Numbered from the stretch's first letter, positions 1 to 7,159 are shown. The stretch: DNA of 11,635 bases from Paracoccaceae bacterium (GCA_021767525.1 JAASTF010000074.1:1-11635); one strand, 5' to 3'. The notes: generated by a model from the letters alone, not told the origin. Numbers and translations: made by a program.

Positions 1-1694
1 CTTTGGCGCGCCTTAAGCATGATCGGGTCAGCCAGTCTTGGTGCGGGGGTCGCCCCGGCCATCACCGCCTGTGTCAGGATTTCAAGGCTTGTATGGCCCA
101 GGTCCACCGTGACTGCCGCGGCCTGGCCCTGCCCGGCCTCCTTCTGCGCGGGGTCGTCCGACAGGCAGTCGCGCAGGCCGCGGGCGCCGTTACCGGGTTC
201 GGGCGGGTGCAATCCGCGTGTCACGCGAATGACAGCGGACCGGTCCACCACTTCGGCCAGCAGTTCGGGGAACACGCGCTTGAGCGCCCAGGCAAACGGC
301 CCGCTGTCACCACCGCCCGGCTGCACGAAATACGAGCGCGGCGTGGCGAAGACCATCCGCCCGCTGGCCAGAATGCACGGCCCCTGGCCGGAAAACCGCG
401 CGATGAAATCATGACCCGCCCGGTCGCGAGCGATCAACACCACCGCCCCCAGCACCGCCGGGATCGCCAGTGCCAGAAGATTGCGCCGCATCACCGCGCG
501 CTTGTGGCGAAAAGCGTGACCGCGATAGGCGAAGGGGGCCAGCCGCTTGGGCCGCGGGGCCTCGTGATCGGGGGCAATGTGTGGAAACTCGATCAACTCG
601 TCGTCGGTGTCGTCCAGCATCAGAACGTGGCGCATCTGCTGCCGTGTATGGGCCTGCACCTCTTTCATGCGGTTGACCCGCGCCCTGACCCCGATGAAGA
701 TCGACAGCGACCAGGTCAGCACGAAACTGCCCACCAGGATCGGAATGGCCAGGTAATGCAGCGTTTCCGAACTGTTATGCGCCAGCACGATCTTGACCAG
801 CAGCGTGATCGCCAGCGCCCAGACCAGCGGCAGCGGACGAAAAAAGGCGTGACGCTCGATCTCGCGCGAGACAAGGGTCGCTTCGCCCTCGGCACCGGCC
901 ATGTTCGCCTGCGATGCGAAATCACGGCGCAGCCGGGTCAGGCTGGCATGGCTGAGATCAAGGAACCGGCGGAAATGATCCGCAAACCGGCGCGCGTTCG
1001 CGACAAAGCCTTCCAGCCGGGCAAGCGCCGCGTCCAGATCTGCGCCGTCGCCCGGTGCCGTGTCCGCAAGGCGCGGCACGGCCTGCGCGCGCAAGAACCG
1101 AAGCACCGAGGTGGCGATGGCAAGGCGGGCGGCCACCACCTGCGCGGTGGCGATATGCGGCTCAAGCCGGGCGGCCTGCGCGCGCGATCCTTCGCGCACA
1201 CGGCCGACGGCGCCGCGCAGCCGCTCGATATAGGTGGGGGTGTCCATCTCTTCGGCGACGCGCGCGGCGGTCAGATGATCAAGCAAGGCCTGATAGCTTT
1301 GTTCCAGCGTCGTGTTCAGCAAACGGTAATACACCGCCGCATCCTCGGGCGGCACGTCGCCGCCTTCCAGGCGGGGCAGCTGTTCCTCCAACGGCAGGCG
1401 GGCGCCTTGCGCCTGTTCAACCGTGAAATCGCTGCTTTCCGTGGCCAGCTCGGGCGGCATCATCGCGGCCACCCAAATCGTTACCGTCGCGCGCATGTGA
1501 TCCTCCAGCGCGCTCAACTGCACAGCACGGGTCGCGCCATCGTCGGTTGCCAAACGCCCCTCGCCCAGCGCGGCCAGCACATCCGCCTCGAACCCGCGCA
1601 GCGCCGCCTCGGCACCGGGCGCATCGTCGTAGGGCTGCGGCGTTTCAAGATCGGAAAACCCCGGAAAAGCGTGATCGAACATTTGCAGGCTCAT
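1..1694 (-). CDS. Unrecognised three-helix membrane protein (3' end cut off by window)
   Basis: I do not recognise this family. The frame is open from an ATG at 1694 to the window edge, giving 564 residues with no stop, so the C-terminus is missing. Residues 1-285 are soluble, helical and rich in Ala, Arg and Leu. Membrane segments are predicted at about 288-305, 315-336 and 406-422. Basic residues precede the third segment (around 395-404) and follow the second (337-344), which places residues 337-405 in the cytoplasm and the long region after 423 outside it. That outer region holds two cysteines (C440 and C510) that could pair. The start codon overlaps the stop of the patatin gene (ATGA), so the two are very likely translationally coupled. 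It is the last visible gene of the five-gene cassette. It could be the membrane anchor, an immunity factor or an export component; the sequence does not decide. The reading frame is well supported, the function is unknown. Confidence 0.85.
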   Translation of the reverse strand, partial: MSLQMFDHAFPGFSDLETPQPYDDAPGAEAALRGFEADVLAALGEGRLATDDGATRAVQLSALEDHMRATVTIWVAAMMPPELATESSDFTVEQAQGARLPLEEQLPRLEGGDVPPEDAAVYYRLLNTTLEQSYQALLDHLTAARVAEEMDTPTYIERLRGAVGRVREGSRAQAARLEPHIATAQVVAARLAIATSVLRFLRAQAVPRLADTAPGDGADLDAALARLEGFVANARRFADHFRRFLDLSHASLTRLRRDFASQANMAGAEGEATLVSREIERHAFFRPLPLVWALAITLLVKIVLAHNSSETLHYLAIPILVGSFVLTWSLSIFIGVRARVNRMKEVQAHTRQQMRHVLMLDDTDDELIEFPHIAPDHEAPRPKRLAPFAYRGHAFRHKRAVMRRNLLALAIPAVLGAVVLIARDRAGHDFIARFSGQGPCILASGRMVFATPRSYFVQPGGGDSGPFAWALKRVFPELLAEVVDRSAVIRVTRGLHPPEPGNGARGLRDCLSDDPAQKEAGQGQAAAVTVDLGHTSLEILTQAVMAGATPAPRLADPIMLKARQ

Positions 1695-3154
1695 GTGGTC
1701 TGTTCCGTTTTCAGGGTTTCAAGGAAATCATGAGCACGTTTCAGCCCGCTTTCGAACAACTGCGCCTTTTCCTGGGCGGTCATCACGAAATTCAGCCAAT
1801 TCGCATCGTCGGTATCGATCGGGGCGATGGCCACCGGATACCGGCGGCGCGGGCGGCGGCCGGCCACCACGTCGGGCGCGTTCTGTTCGGCCTGGTCGAA
1901 CACGGCGCGCAACATGCTGTTCTGCGCCCAGGTTTCGCGGTCGCGTTGCAGCCGCACCGCCGAGCCGCAGGCCCCCGCATCGGCGGCCAGATCGGCGAAA
2001 CGGCGGCGCCGCGTGATCGCGGGCGACGCGCCCCCCGACACAAGCGGCACCACGATCGTCGGCATATCCGGCATCAGGTCGCGGAAACTGTCGCTGGGAA
2101 GGTTCGACATCATGCCGCCATCAAGGAACATCAGCTCGGACAAGTCTTCGAAGCTGTGCGCGCGGTCGCGCGACAACAGGTCGGATAGCTCGGTCCGCAC
2201 CCGGGCGGCCCACGTTTCGGGGTTGGTCTGCATCACGACCGGCTCGAAAAACGCGGGGATCGACATCGATGTGCGCACCAGCCGCGCGGGTGAAATCTGC
2301 TGGTATTCGGCGCTGAGATAATACAGATCCTGTGGCAGCTTGAACTTGACACCCACGGGCATCGCCATCGAAATCAGTTGCAGCAAGGCCGCGCCCGGCC
2401 GGCCGGACAGTGCCGTATCCACGCCCGAAGGATCGCGCAGCACCGGTGCGCGGCCGGGGCCCTGCGGATGCAGTGCACGCAGATCGGCAAGGTCGGCCCA
2501 GATCGCGTCGAGCGCGGCATACATATCCTCGATCCTGTTCCACCCCTGCGCCCGCATCACCGCAGCGAACCAGGTTTCGAAGGCGGCTCCATGATTAAGC
2601 CCGCGCCGGTCGCGCAGCCGCAACAAGGTGGCGATCAACCCCGGCCAGTGCTGCGGCCAGACCAGGCGATGGCCCTTCAACGCGCGCTTGATCAGGACGC
2701 GCACCGGGCGCGGCCCGTCGATGAAACTGTCCATCGGCACCGCCTCGGTGATCTTGACCAGCACATCACTGGTTTCGCGGGTAAGATCGCCGCCACGGAT
2801 CGCGGCGATGCCCATCGCCAGGATCGACCCCGCCGAGGTGCCCGCCAACCCGGCGAACCGAATGCCCGCAGCCTCGAGCCCGGTCACGAACCCGGCATGG
2901 GCCAGTCCCAGCGTGCCGCCGCCCTGCAAAACCAGGTTGCACAGCCGAACCGGCGCGGCGCGAGGATCGGCCGGTGCGGCCTTGGGATCGTGGCTGGGCC
3001 AGATCCGCAGACGCTGCCCGTCGCCGCTGCCGCGCGCGGCATGTAACCAGAAAAACCGCTCAAGCGCAGATGGACCGTCGCCAGCGCCGGGAGCATGGCC
3101 GGCGCGAATCCTGCCGATCAGGTCGGCCGCAAGCGGAGATGCCAGAAGATCCAT
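1691..3154 (-). CDS. Patatin-like phospholipase
   Basis: This 487-residue protein belongs to the patatin-like serine hydrolases, which cleave acyl chains from phospholipids or other lipids with a Ser-Asp dyad. The core begins at about residue 70. The glycine-rich oxyanion loop is QGGGTLGLAHAG (77-88), the nucleophile elbow is G-T-S-A-G (105-109) with S107 as nucleophile, and the catalytic aspartate is D345 in FLDGG (343-347). The segment RTSMSIPAFFEPV (294-306) matches the conserved stretch before the Asp in the family. All catalytic parts are present, so it should be active. The oxyanion loop has Thr-Leu where many bacterial patatins have an x-Arg pair. No signal peptide or membrane segment is evident; residues 1-69 are a variable extension. 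It lies 26 bases after the 452-aa helical protein and overlaps the next gene by four bases. The ATG at 3154 has only a weak GC-rich ribosome-binding site. A role as lipase effector of the cassette is inference. Confidence 0.93.
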   Translation of the reverse strand: MDLLASPLAADLIGRIRAGHAPGAGDGPSALERFFWLHAARGSGDGQRLRIWPSHDPKAAPADPRAAPVRLCNLVLQGGGTLGLAHAGFVTGLEAAGIRFAGLAGTSAGSILAMGIAAIRGGDLTRETSDVLVKITEAVPMDSFIDGPRPVRVLIKRALKGHRLVWPQHWPGLIATLLRLRDRRGLNHGAAFETWFAAVMRAQGWNRIEDMYAALDAIWADLADLRALHPQGPGRAPVLRDPSGVDTALSGRPGAALLQLISMAMPVGVKFKLPQDLYYLSAEYQQISPARLVRTSMSIPAFFEPVVMQTNPETWAARVRTELSDLLSRDRAHSFEDLSELMFLDGGMMSNLPSDSFRDLMPDMPTIVVPLVSGGASPAITRRRRFADLAADAGACGSAVRLQRDRETWAQNSMLRAVFDQAEQNAPDVVAGRRPRRRYPVAIAPIDTDDANWLNFVMTAQEKAQLFESGLKRAHDFLETLKTEQTT

Positions 3155-3180
3155 GACCCACGCCCCGCGCGCCGGGGCCG

Positions 3181-4539
3181 TTACGCCGGTTCCGCCGGCA
3201 CCAGGGCCAGCGGCAGGCGGTTGGCGGCGGCCAGGTCGGCCGGATCGGTGATCCCCTGCGCGCGCTGGGTGCGCGCCGCCTCGGTCGCCAGCGGCAGCGC
3301 CGAGGCCCAGCGCACGACCGTGTCACGCGGGGCGCCAAGCGCCGCGGCGATTTCACCGACGTCACCGCCCGCGGCAATCTGCGTCTTGCCCTGCAACTCG
3401 CATCGCAAATCCAGCAGCGCGGCCTCGGACAGCAGCAGTTTCGCCGCCAGCTCGTCCAGCGGCGTGGACGCCTCGATCTCGGGCCAATGGTCGGGCAACG
3501 CCTCGTCCAGCATGTCGTCGATATCGTCCAGCAGGCCTGGGCCGATCGCGATGGTCGCGGCGACCTCCTCCAGCCCCGCGCCGCGCACCAGCGCGTCGCG
3601 CCCCGCGATTACAACGGCGATCTCGGCAACCTGCTCGGGCGACAGACCCATCTGCACGGCCACCTGCGACGGATCGGCACCGGCGGCCAGGCTTTGCTCG
3701 GCCTGCAACCGGCGCTTGATCATCGTCAGCGCCGCATCGGTCATCCCGTCAAGCATCGACAAGATCACCGCGTCGGGCATCTGGTGCTGAACCATGCGGC
3801 GAGCGGTGTCGAAATTGGCCTTTTGCCGGCCCATCTGGGCAAGCGCCTCGTTTATCGTGCGCACATACTCTTCCGAAGTGGCGACCCCGGCCTGGGCCAG
3901 CATCTCGTCGCGCTGCGCCTTCGCGTCGGCCAGCCCGGCCTCAAGCTGCTTGAAATCCTTGCGGCCCTTGGCGGTCTTCTTGCGCAGGTCGGCCAGCTCG
4001 GCGCGCAGTTGGTCGTTCATCTGCTTCGAGGCAACCATGCCGATGATCATGCCGGCGGCCTCGGCCGCGACGGCCAGCACCACGGCCCCCTTGGCGAATT
4101 TCATCACCTTGGCATAGCGCGCGTGCGACATCATGCGCGACACCCTGCCCACTTTGCTGATCCGTCCCACATGCAGGCCCGCGCGAAACACGACATCCAC
4201 GACCAACGGTGCAGCCAGCAACCCGGCTATGTTGGAAAACTTCGACAGGTTGCCGAAGACAAGCTGTTGGATCGCCAGCATCCCGATCTCGGCCTCACCC
4301 ATGGGCGGCGGCACGAACACGCCCTGGGTCTTGTCCACCATCTGGGCGAAGAACCGGGTCTTTTCTTCCATCAATTGCAGATCCGAGACGACCTCGGACA
4401 GCGCGATGCCCTTTTGCACGCTGTCGGCATGCAGCGTTTGCAACGCGGACCGCTGCACCTCGAGATCGTGCAACAGCTGGTCGGTCTTGCCGGGTTCAAA
4501 AAAGATCGTATCGGAAATGTCGGGGAACTGGATGGACAT
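3181..4539 (-). CDS. Unrecognised helical protein with hydrophobic hairpin, coiled coil and about six HTH-like repeats
   Basis: Not a family I can name. It has 452 residues and is almost entirely helical. Residues 16-75 form a long helix. Hydrophobic stretches follow at about 85-121 and 148-171, separated by a basic linker (124-147) rich in Arg, Lys and Met. A charged coiled coil runs from about 172 to 216 and ends in AGVATSEEY (217-225). From about 252 to 445 come roughly six short helix-turn-helix-like modules of 30-40 residues, clearest at 287-310 (DPSQVAVQMGLSPEQV) and 393-412 (DVGEIAAALGAPRDTVVRW). There is no signal peptide. Residues 165-276 align with residues 201-314 of the 327-aa protein upstream with only one-residue gaps, so the two look like paralogues. 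The start ATG at 4539 shares one base with the TAA of the preceding gene. A long-helix plus hydrophobic-hairpin layout recalls alpha-helical pore-forming proteins, but that is an architectural analogy only. Confidence 0.88.
   Translation of the reverse strand: MSIQFPDISDTIFFEPGKTDQLLHDLEVQRSALQTLHADSVQKGIALSEVVSDLQLMEEKTRFFAQMVDKTQGVFVPPPMGEAEIGMLAIQQLVFGNLSKFSNIAGLLAAPLVVDVVFRAGLHVGRISKVGRVSRMMSHARYAKVMKFAKGAVVLAVAAEAAGMIIGMVASKQMNDQLRAELADLRKKTAKGRKDFKQLEAGLADAKAQRDEMLAQAGVATSEEYVRTINEALAQMGRQKANFDTARRMVQHQMPDAVILSMLDGMTDAALTMIKRRLQAEQSLAAGADPSQVAVQMGLSPEQVAEIAVVIAGRDALVRGAGLEEVAATIAIGPGLLDDIDDMLDEALPDHWPEIEASTPLDELAAKLLLSEAALLDLRCELQGKTQIAAGGDVGEIAAALGAPRDTVVRWASALPLATEAARTQRAQGITDPADLAAANRLPLALVPAEPA
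3205..3786 (-). repeat. Tandem HTH-like helical modules in the 452-aa protein
   Basis: The C-terminal 190 residues hold about six degenerate copies of one small module. The approximate pattern is a small or Gly residue, 3-5 residues, hydrophobic-Ala-x-x-hydrophobic, a turn with Gly/Leu/Ala and Pro/Ser, then a second helix with hydrophobics at its start. Copies begin near residues 252, 285, 317, 358, 389 and 427. The second and fifth are clearest (AAGADPSQVAVQMGLSP and AAGGDVGEIAAALGAPR). The flanking genes each end in one copy. The last copies are weak, so the exact number is uncertain. Confidence 0.55.
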
Positions 4540-5303
4540 TACGAGCCCTTTCGCATTGGGGAATTTCGCGCCACTTCGGCGATCATCTCGGGCGGGATGC
4601 CGGTGATATCGGCGATGCTTTGCTGGGGCAGATCATCGCGCAGAAGGCGCTGGATGATCTCTTTCTGCGCGCCGGCCCGTGCGGTGATCACGTGCACGTC
4701 CGAGGCGGTGGCGTCGATGCCAAGGCGGGCGTGTTCGGCGCGGATTTCGACGGTCGCCGCCTTGTAGCGCGCCTCGGCCTGGCGAAGCTGCGCGATAGCG
4801 TCGCCCAGGTGGCGGGCCTCTTGTTCCAGCCGCGCGATCCGCTTGTTCAAAAATGCCCGTTCGCGCGGAATCTCGTCCTTGTTGAAAATCGCCTCGGTCA
4901 GGCCCAGCGATACGGTCTTCAGAACGAACCGGCTGCCATCCTCGACCGCACGCAACAGATCGGGCGTGCCGGCCCGGGGGTCGACGCGCGCCAGCGGCGT
5001 GCCGGGCGGCGCGGCCGGGGTCATTCCCGGACGCCCGTGCTGGCTGGTGAAATCCTCGCTGGCGCGTTCGTACTCGGCCTGCGCGGCGGCCAGGTCCTGC
5101 TGTGCCTTGAAAAAGCGCGGGCGCAGCCCGGCATTCTTCTTTTCCAGCGTCTCGACCCGTTTGCGTTCGTGACGCAGGGCATACGCCTTGTCGGTGGCTT
5201 CCCGGATCGGCCGGACGATCGCCTTGTCGATCGGGCGGATCACGGCCTTGTCCACCGGCTCGACAAGGTTCTTTTGCAGGAACTTCCCGATCTCGGCGAA
5301 CAT
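4539..5303 (-). CDS. Unrecognised coiled-coil protein with N-terminal octapeptide repeats
   Basis: A 254-residue charged, soluble-looking protein with no family I recognise. Residues 15-38 contain three tandem octapeptides of the form [ER]-P-[VI]-x-x-A-x-x (EPVDKAVI, RPIDKAIV, RPIREATD). Residues 41-88 and 145-193 are heptad-like coiled-coil stretches, with a Pro/Gly-rich linker at 90-113 between them. An amphipathic segment (123-140) is the only moderately hydrophobic part, so unlike its two relatives it lacks a membrane hairpin. After LGIDATASD (194-202) it ends in a single helix-turn-helix-like module, SIADITGIPPEMIAEVA (229-245), which resembles the ends of the flanking genes. It starts four bases after the TAG of the 327-aa gene; the ribosome-binding site (a run of G) lies inside that gene's end. 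Its stop overlaps the next start as TAATG. This arrangement suggests stoichiometric expression of the three helical proteins. It may be a soluble partner or chaperone of the two hairpin proteins (inference). Confidence 0.87.
   Translation of the reverse strand: MFAEIGKFLQKNLVEPVDKAVIRPIDKAIVRPIREATDKAYALRHERKRVETLEKKNAGLRPRFFKAQQDLAAAQAEYERASEDFTSQHGRPGMTPAAPPGTPLARVDPRAGTPDLLRAVEDGSRFVLKTVSLGLTEAIFNKDEIPRERAFLNKRIARLEQEARHLGDAIAQLRQAEARYKAATVEIRAEHARLGIDATASDVHVITARAGAQKEIIQRLLRDDLPQQSIADITGIPPEMIAEVARNSPMRKGS
5190..5261 (-). repeat. Three tandem 24-base repeats encoding an octapeptide
   Basis: Within the 254-aa coiled-coil gene, residues 15-22, 23-30 and 31-38 are successive copies of an octapeptide with invariant Pro at position 2 and Ala at position 6. 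The first two copies are close in protein sequence; the third has drifted. The period of eight is unlike a heptad coiled coil and could form a short amphipathic, possibly membrane-binding, helix array. Confidence 0.6.
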
Positions 5304-5307
5304 GCGC

Positions 5308-6291
5308 CTAGCCCCCTGTCTGGCAGATACCCGGGTTGCGCGCGATCAACGCGGCGCGGCGGGCCACGGTTGCCTCGGGCAGACCGGTATAGGTGACCAC
5401 CAGCTCGGGCGTGACAGGGGGGGCGGCGCACAGCATGCGCGTGGCGGTTTTCAACGCGCCCTGCAATTCGCCGGCGCTTTGAACGATGCCGCCCAGATAG
5501 GCCTCAAGCTCTTCGGGGGTGGTGACGCCCAGCGTCTCCATCAAGTCGTTGATCGCGCTTTCCATCTGGACCGAGGCCGCCGACATGTCGTCGATGCCCT
5601 GGCGCGTCGCGGCATACCAGTTCTGATAGGATTCAACCGAGTCGCGCAGGAATTCCATCCGGCGCTTGGTGTTTTCGATCGTGGCGATGATCCCCACCGC
5701 CGCCGAACCGACGGTCAGCAGCGCGCCCAGGCTGGCCACGGCCTTCATGCGGCTTGCAGTCTTCGCACTGGCGACAAAGGATGGCGGGCGCGCCGCGCCG
5801 ACCGGCTTGCCCTTGGCCAAGGCCAGCGCCCTGGACGCCTTGTAGGATTGATAGCTTGCGCGCCCAAGCCCGCCGAGGGCCGCCACCGCGCCCCCGTACA
5901 ACGAGATCTTGCCGATCACCGCGCCGGCCCTTGCGACATCCGCAGGCAGCGCGATCAGCTCGAACTCTTCCAACAGGTCGAAACTGGGGGCGACGGCCTC
6001 GGTCGTCTGCTTGATGCTTTCCAGCGTCTCGAGGCTGGTGAAGATGCGAACATAGTGTTCATAGGTTTCCTCAAACCGCATCCTTTGCCAGTCATGATGG
6101 GCGACAAGGATTGGCGCAGCGCTGGCATAGTCGTCGAACTTGCGGGTCAGTGCGTCTTCGCTTGCCGCGTCGATGGCCGCGCGATCGCCCAGGCGGTCGA
6201 TTTCGGGAATGGGGGTATCCGGCTGGTCTTCGTCAAGAAAATGACGGGGGGCTTTGGACATGGCTGCGCTGTCCGCGATCGCGGTTGTCAT
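5308..6291 (-). CDS. Unrecognised helical protein with central hydrophobic hairpin and HTH-like tail
   Basis: First gene of the five-gene cassette, 327 residues, family not recognised. The first 45 residues are acidic and probably disordered. Residues 66-110 form a helix, then a hydrophobic Gly/Ala-rich stretch (112-143), a basic linker (144-182), and a second hydrophobic stretch (183-204) rich in Val, Gly and Ala. A long helix with heptad character (207-253) leads to LGVTTPEELEAYL (254-266), and the protein ends in one helix-turn-helix-like module around TPELVVTYTGLPEATVARR (294-312). There is no signal peptide. The start at 6291 is supported by AAAGGA seven bases upstream; the internal Met at residue 11 has a poorer site. 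It lies 42 bases downstream of the VPLPA-CTERM gene with no hairpin between, so the two may share a transcript. The order helix, hydrophobic hairpin, helix matches the 452-aa protein and argues that both insert into or lie on a membrane; this is inference. Confidence 0.88.
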   Translation of the reverse strand: MTTAIADSAAMSKAPRHFLDEDQPDTPIPEIDRLGDRAAIDAASEDALTRKFDDYASAAPILVAHHDWQRMRFEETYEHYVRIFTSLETLESIKQTTEAVAPSFDLLEEFELIALPADVARAGAVIGKISLYGGAVAALGGLGRASYQSYKASRALALAKGKPVGAARPPSFVASAKTASRMKAVASLGALLTVGSAAVGIIATIENTKRRMEFLRDSVESYQNWYAATRQGIDDMSAASVQMESAINDLMETLGVTTPEELEAYLGGIVQSAGELQGALKTATRMLCAAPPVTPELVVTYTGLPEATVARRAALIARNPGICQTGG

Positions 6292-6333
6292 GGCGTTTTC
6301 CTTTGTGGTTGGCTGTGAATGGAAAGGCAGGCG

Positions 6334-7029
6334 TCAGCCCGCCCAGCGGCGCCGGGCCAGGCCCAAAAGGCCGACCGCGCCCAATAGCAGCGGCAGGCTG
6401 GCCGGCAGCGGAACGGTGCTGCCACCAAGGCTGGTCAGCGTGAAATTGTCGAAACCGCCATACAGCATGACGCCGTCGCTTTCGGTGAAGGCATAGACGC
6501 CCAGCGACAGGGTCTGCCCCTCGAACGCGCGCAGATCGACGGCAACGCCGGTGTCGAAGAACGGGTCCGACGGGGCGGTTTGTGTCACCCCGATGGCGGG
6601 ATTGGAAAAGGGATTGAAAACCGCTCCGGCGGCAACGATGTCGAACAGGAAATGAAACCGCGACGCGCTGTCGATCACAAGCACGCTCAGCGCGTCGTAG
6701 AACGGGCTGCCACCGCGCGATCCGGGATCGTCGCGGGTGGGAAACTGCACCGCGTCAAAGCTCAGCAGGTTCGCCCCCGTGCCGATCTGGATATCGATGC
6801 TGGCGCTGGCCTGAGTGACCCCCAGCAACGAAGTGCTTGTCGTCACGCCCAGATACGGGTTGCCGCCATTGGTCAGGATGTCGAAAAACGGATCGGTAGG
6901 CCGGCCGCAGCTTAGGCCGCAGGCATCCAGGTCGAACCCGGCCAGACCGTTGCTGAAATCGCCGTTAAAGGTGACCGCGCCGGCCGAAGTGGCGCAGCAC
7001 ATCAAAATGCCGGTCAAAAAGGAACGCAT
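6334..7029 (-). CDS. Secreted VPLPA-CTERM sorting domain protein
   Basis: A 231-residue exported protein. Residues 1-18 form a Sec signal peptide (MRSFLTG, hydrophobic core, cleavage after SAGA). The mature part is beta-rich, with many Gly, Ser, Thr and Phe residues, and has a C37/C41 pair near its start; it looks like a jelly-roll or carbohydrate-binding-like fold, but I cannot assign a specific domain. The C-terminus is a textbook sorting signal: VPLPA (206-210), a hydrophobic span (211-225) and a basic RRR tail (226-228). Such VPLPA-CTERM tags are processed by a dedicated exosortase (XrtD type) in Rhodobacterales and often mark surface or matrix proteins. No exosortase gene lies in the window. 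The start at 7029 has a good ribosome-binding site, AGGAG about seven bases upstream. It lies between the CRP-like promoter region and the helical/patatin cassette, all in one direction. Its biological role is unknown. Confidence 0.92.
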   Translation of the reverse strand: MRSFLTGILMCCATSAGAVTFNGDFSNGLAGFDLDACGLSCGRPTDPFFDILTNGGNPYLGVTTSTSLLGVTQASASIDIQIGTGANLLSFDAVQFPTRDDPGSRGGSPFYDALSVLVIDSASRFHFLFDIVAAGAVFNPFSNPAIGVTQTAPSDPFFDTGVAVDLRAFEGQTLSLGVYAFTESDGVMLYGGFDNFTLTSLGGSTVPLPASLPLLLGAVGLLGLARRRWAG

Positions 7030-7132
7030 CGCAAACTCCTGCTTCTTTCAAAATCGCGGCGGATCGTGCGGGGCGGATCATTTGGCGATCCGTGGGCCCG
7101 CGCGGTGCCGGTGTCGTGGTCTGTCGCAGATG

Positions 7133-7138
7133 ACGATA
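7133..7138 (-). promoter_or_regulatory. Putative -10 element of the VPLPA-CTERM gene promoter
   Basis: Read on the minus strand this is TATCGT, matching four of six positions of the TATAAT consensus. If transcription starts near 7126, the CRP-like palindrome is centred at -41.5, the class II activator position. No recognisable -35 is present, as expected for an activator-dependent promoter. The leader would be about 97 bases. This is a model from spacing alone. Confidence 0.35.
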
Positions 7139-7159
7139 GCCGTCGACCGGCAGGCAGGA

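Noticed and set aside
3..1733. A 576-codon open frame on the plus strand at the left edge
   Set aside because: It is antisense to the membrane-protein gene. Its translation is rich in Arg, Gln and His with no recognisable domain, whereas the minus strand gives a protein with clear membrane spans, coupled by ATGA to the patatin gene.
1691..3154. Interpretation of the patatin as a CBASS CapV effector
   Set aside because: No CD-NTase (cyclic oligonucleotide synthase) or CBASS accessory gene is present in the window; one could lie beyond the left edge, so it is not excluded outright.
4209..6318. Long plus-strand open frames opposite the helical genes
   Set aside because: They are typical antisense frames of high-GC genes, rich in Arg, Gly, Gln and His, while the minus-strand frames show helical periodicity, good junctions and shared motifs.
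6976..7029. Possible lipobox around the Cys-Cys in the VPLPA protein signal peptide
   Set aside because: The residue before the first Cys is Met and the cysteines sit within the hydrophobic core, while a better signal peptidase I site (SAGA) follows.
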